The translations under genes were made by a program, and so were the position numbers. A DNA stretch of 64,000 nt from Typha latifolia (lineage: Eukaryota > Streptophyta > Magnoliopsida > Poales > Typhaceae). Positions 62,040-64,000 of this stretch are shown one piece after another. A model generated the notes under the pieces. The model was not told the DNA's origin and made no database searches. It saw only the letters and a list, made by a program, of their open reading frames with translations. Numbering within the stretch: the first letter of the stretch is position 1; each line of letters starts with the position of its first letter. The stretch is from assembly GCA_019914945.1 (NCBI GenBank), contig CM034109.1, positions 5,952,001-6,016,000 on the forward strand, in the 5' to 3' direction.

Positions 62040-63000
62040 GATAGGAATAAAATATAAAGAGGATAAATTCTAAAGGCTTACAAAGGGATGGAGAGGACGA
62101 AAGGACCAAAAGCCATCCCGAGTTGATGATAGGAGTGAATTCGATATTCGTGCTAATGTTATTGACAATCATCAAAGTATATGTGTTCCACCGATATGAT
62201 CTCCTCGTCACAAAGGGCATACGAGAGAAACCATTTTTTATTAGATTAAATTTTGTATGAAGCTTGTCCAGCTTAATAACCACAAGATAATTTTGAGTTT
62301 TGATGGAAGATGAGGTTGCCAAATCCTAGTATAGTTAGCAAATTTTATATCCGAGAAGTTCAGAAGATGATAGCGAGATTTAATCGAGTGGGTGCTATTG
62401 GCGTTGAGCCTCCATCTGATCATGTCATGAGACTCTTCTAGGGTGACATCTTATGTTAAGTTTATGATCTCTATGAGATCTTGAGCGACAACTAAAGTCC
62501 CTTTATTTGAAGCTATCTTTTGTTTTGAGGATTTGCCTCCAGAAGTGAGAGCGAGGGAAATAAGCTGATTCTTTTAGCGAGGTGCGCATTCTATTGTAGG
62601 AGTGAAGGATCAAGGTCTTCCAATAAGGAGAGGTGGAAGACTATGAAGCTTCCACCATCATTTACCAAACAGAGCCATGTTTTGATTGTGGAGATTGATA
62701 ACTTCTAACCTCTCTAGTTCTTCGGCTTGCAGAAAATCTTTTGAATTATGAGGCAATGGAAACTTGAGGAGTTTTGCCAATTCTACCATAAAAAAAGATA
62801 TAGATATAGTTTATCTTACAAATGATGTCATATGAGATCCAAAATATTAAAATGAAGTAAGAGAGGATAGCAGTAAGAACAGAGTTTAGAGTTTAGAAGT
62901 ATAACCTTAGAGTTGATGACCAATGTCTAGTCCACTTTAGTGAGGGGCCTAGAAGGGGTAACAGAAATCCCGTTTGAAGTTGGCAGTCTTAGATTCCTGA
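62040..63000 (-). mobile_element. LINE reverse transcriptase C-terminal remnant
   Basis: Minus-strand decayed plant LINE. Near 62660-62690 a motif NMALFGK followed by WWKLHS resembles the ALLGKWWWR-type box after the reverse transcriptase. Near 62260-62410 comes HDMIRWRLNANSTHSIKSRY, then IWQPHLPSKLKIILWLL, the start of the zf-RVT region. Stops and frameshifts break it throughout. It is a different copy from the LINE at 28823-30620. The 5' limit is uncertain. Confidence 0.72.
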
Positions 63001-64000
63001 TTACGAACAATGCTACACCTTGAGCCACAAATAAAAATCTTTAAAGAGAGGGTTTTTTTAGCATGAGGATCCTAGTTCTCTAATGCTCAAGGAGATAATT
63101 ATCATAACAAAACCAAAAAAGAGAACAAAAGAAACTCTAGATCTCCTCTTTCGAAGAGGAGTGATCCTTAAACTCTTCCACTAGGTTGAGGTTAGTCTCA
63201 GTGATTTTGATTCCTGCGCTCGTAGCGAGGCGCTTTAGGTGGGCTAGGGACGGAGACACATGAATGTTGGTAGAAGAGGAGACCACACTACTTTCAAATA
63301 AGCTTGCCTTAAGAGATCGAAGTGGACCACCGAGGAGATTGAGATTGGGCTCTCTGAGAACAGACAACTAGTGCTTTGCCACAAGCCGAATGATCAAAAT
63401 CCAGACATGTTTGAGGAGGACAGGCTTGAGGTCACACCAAGAAATAATATAGTCTAAAGTGTATGGGGGCGTAGAAGGATTATGCCTTAGGATGGAAAGG
63501 CTTGTAGGAGTTAATGTAGGAGCATTTAAATCAGTTCAAAGAAGATATGGTTAACCTACTTAGAACCCTAGTACAAGTTGGCTTGTAATGGTGGCTGTGG
63601 TTGAGAATTTGGAGCAGCAGCAATAGCAATGTCATCATGGATTGCTAGCATTAAATGCCAGTAGCCAAAGGGATTTTGGCCTACGTAGCCATTAGTTAGT
63701 ATAAAGAGATGGCTTATCATAGCTTGGTCAATTTTTAGAATGGAGGCATGAGAGATGTTGCAAATCCTATTACCGTTCTAGTTTTCATACCTTAGCTCCT
63801 TGAGGACCGGTTCAATTTGTCTGCATTGGATGTTGACTTCCTAAACCAGTTAAGAGTAGTGGTGAGATTGGATCCTCAATGGTGGTTGCCGCATCATGCT
63901 CATTGTTCTTATTGTGTTTTATGTTAGATTATATCATTATAGAGAGCTTGGAACATGCAAGAAAAAGGAGAAGCAACAATAATTGTAGAATTTTTAAGAG
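63001..64000 (-). other. Coding-like but unrecognised decayed sequence
   Basis: On the minus strand several stretches read without stops and with protein-like composition, such as LNLLGGPLRSLKASLFESSV (63137-63367) and HASILKIDQAMISHLFILTN (about 63670-63770). I do not recognise a domain. Position and strand suggest upstream parts of the LINE remnant at 62040-63000 or a second decayed element. No host gene is proposed. Confidence 0.35.

Overview
The window is nuclear DNA of a flowering plant. Genes carry many GT-AG introns, intergenic DNA is AT-rich, and LTR retrotransposons, LINEs and hAT-type DNA transposons are abundant and nested. The look of the coding genes suggests a monocot, possibly a palm; that is an inference, not something I could test.

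Four host genes can be modelled. (1) 1-413, plus strand: the last two exons of a CCCH zinc-finger protein gene, cut by the window edge. (2) 1840-10200, minus: a complete 11-exon WD40 gene, the plant homologue of angio-associated migratory cell protein (AAMP), 395 aa. (3) 11182-27012, minus: a two-domain B3 transcription factor of 671 aa in five exons; its last intron is about 13 kb long and holds a rearranged Ty3/gypsy element. (4) 34880-49916, plus: a complete eight-exon gene for a TNO1-like, tail-anchored, coiled-coil trans-Golgi protein of 1989 aa, with six in-frame 177-bp tandem repeats.

The rest is mostly mobile DNA. 12586-20625 is the gypsy element: two head-to-tail LTRs, a decayed gag-pol, and a third LTR piece in inverted orientation. 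28823-30620 and about 62040-63000 are LINE remnants on the minus strand. 31740-34020 is a copia arrangement in which one LTR lies between the 3' end of one element and the 5' end of another, with a 134-bp tandem duplication over the primer binding site. 51308-56576 is a hAT element with clear ends (18-bp terminal inverted repeats and an 8-bp target duplication with two transitions). It carries a decayed transposase, a captured fragment of a calcium-dependent protein kinase (CDPK) gene, and a nested LTR-element deletion derivative with its own 5-bp duplication.

Three small non-autonomous hAT-like elements with perfect 8-bp target duplications lie in introns: 6654-7013 (AAMP), 45114-45716 (TNO1) and 48973-49485 (TNO1). 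The first and second share end sequences and look like one family. The last 7.5 kb has no host gene I can recognise; it holds an AT-rich block with nested tandem duplications and LINE debris.

The host genes are unrelated housekeeping or regulatory loci and form no pathway. The most notable features are the gene-capturing hAT element, the intron-seeking small hAT family, the repeat expansion in the TNO1-like gene, and the giant transposon-filled B3 intron.
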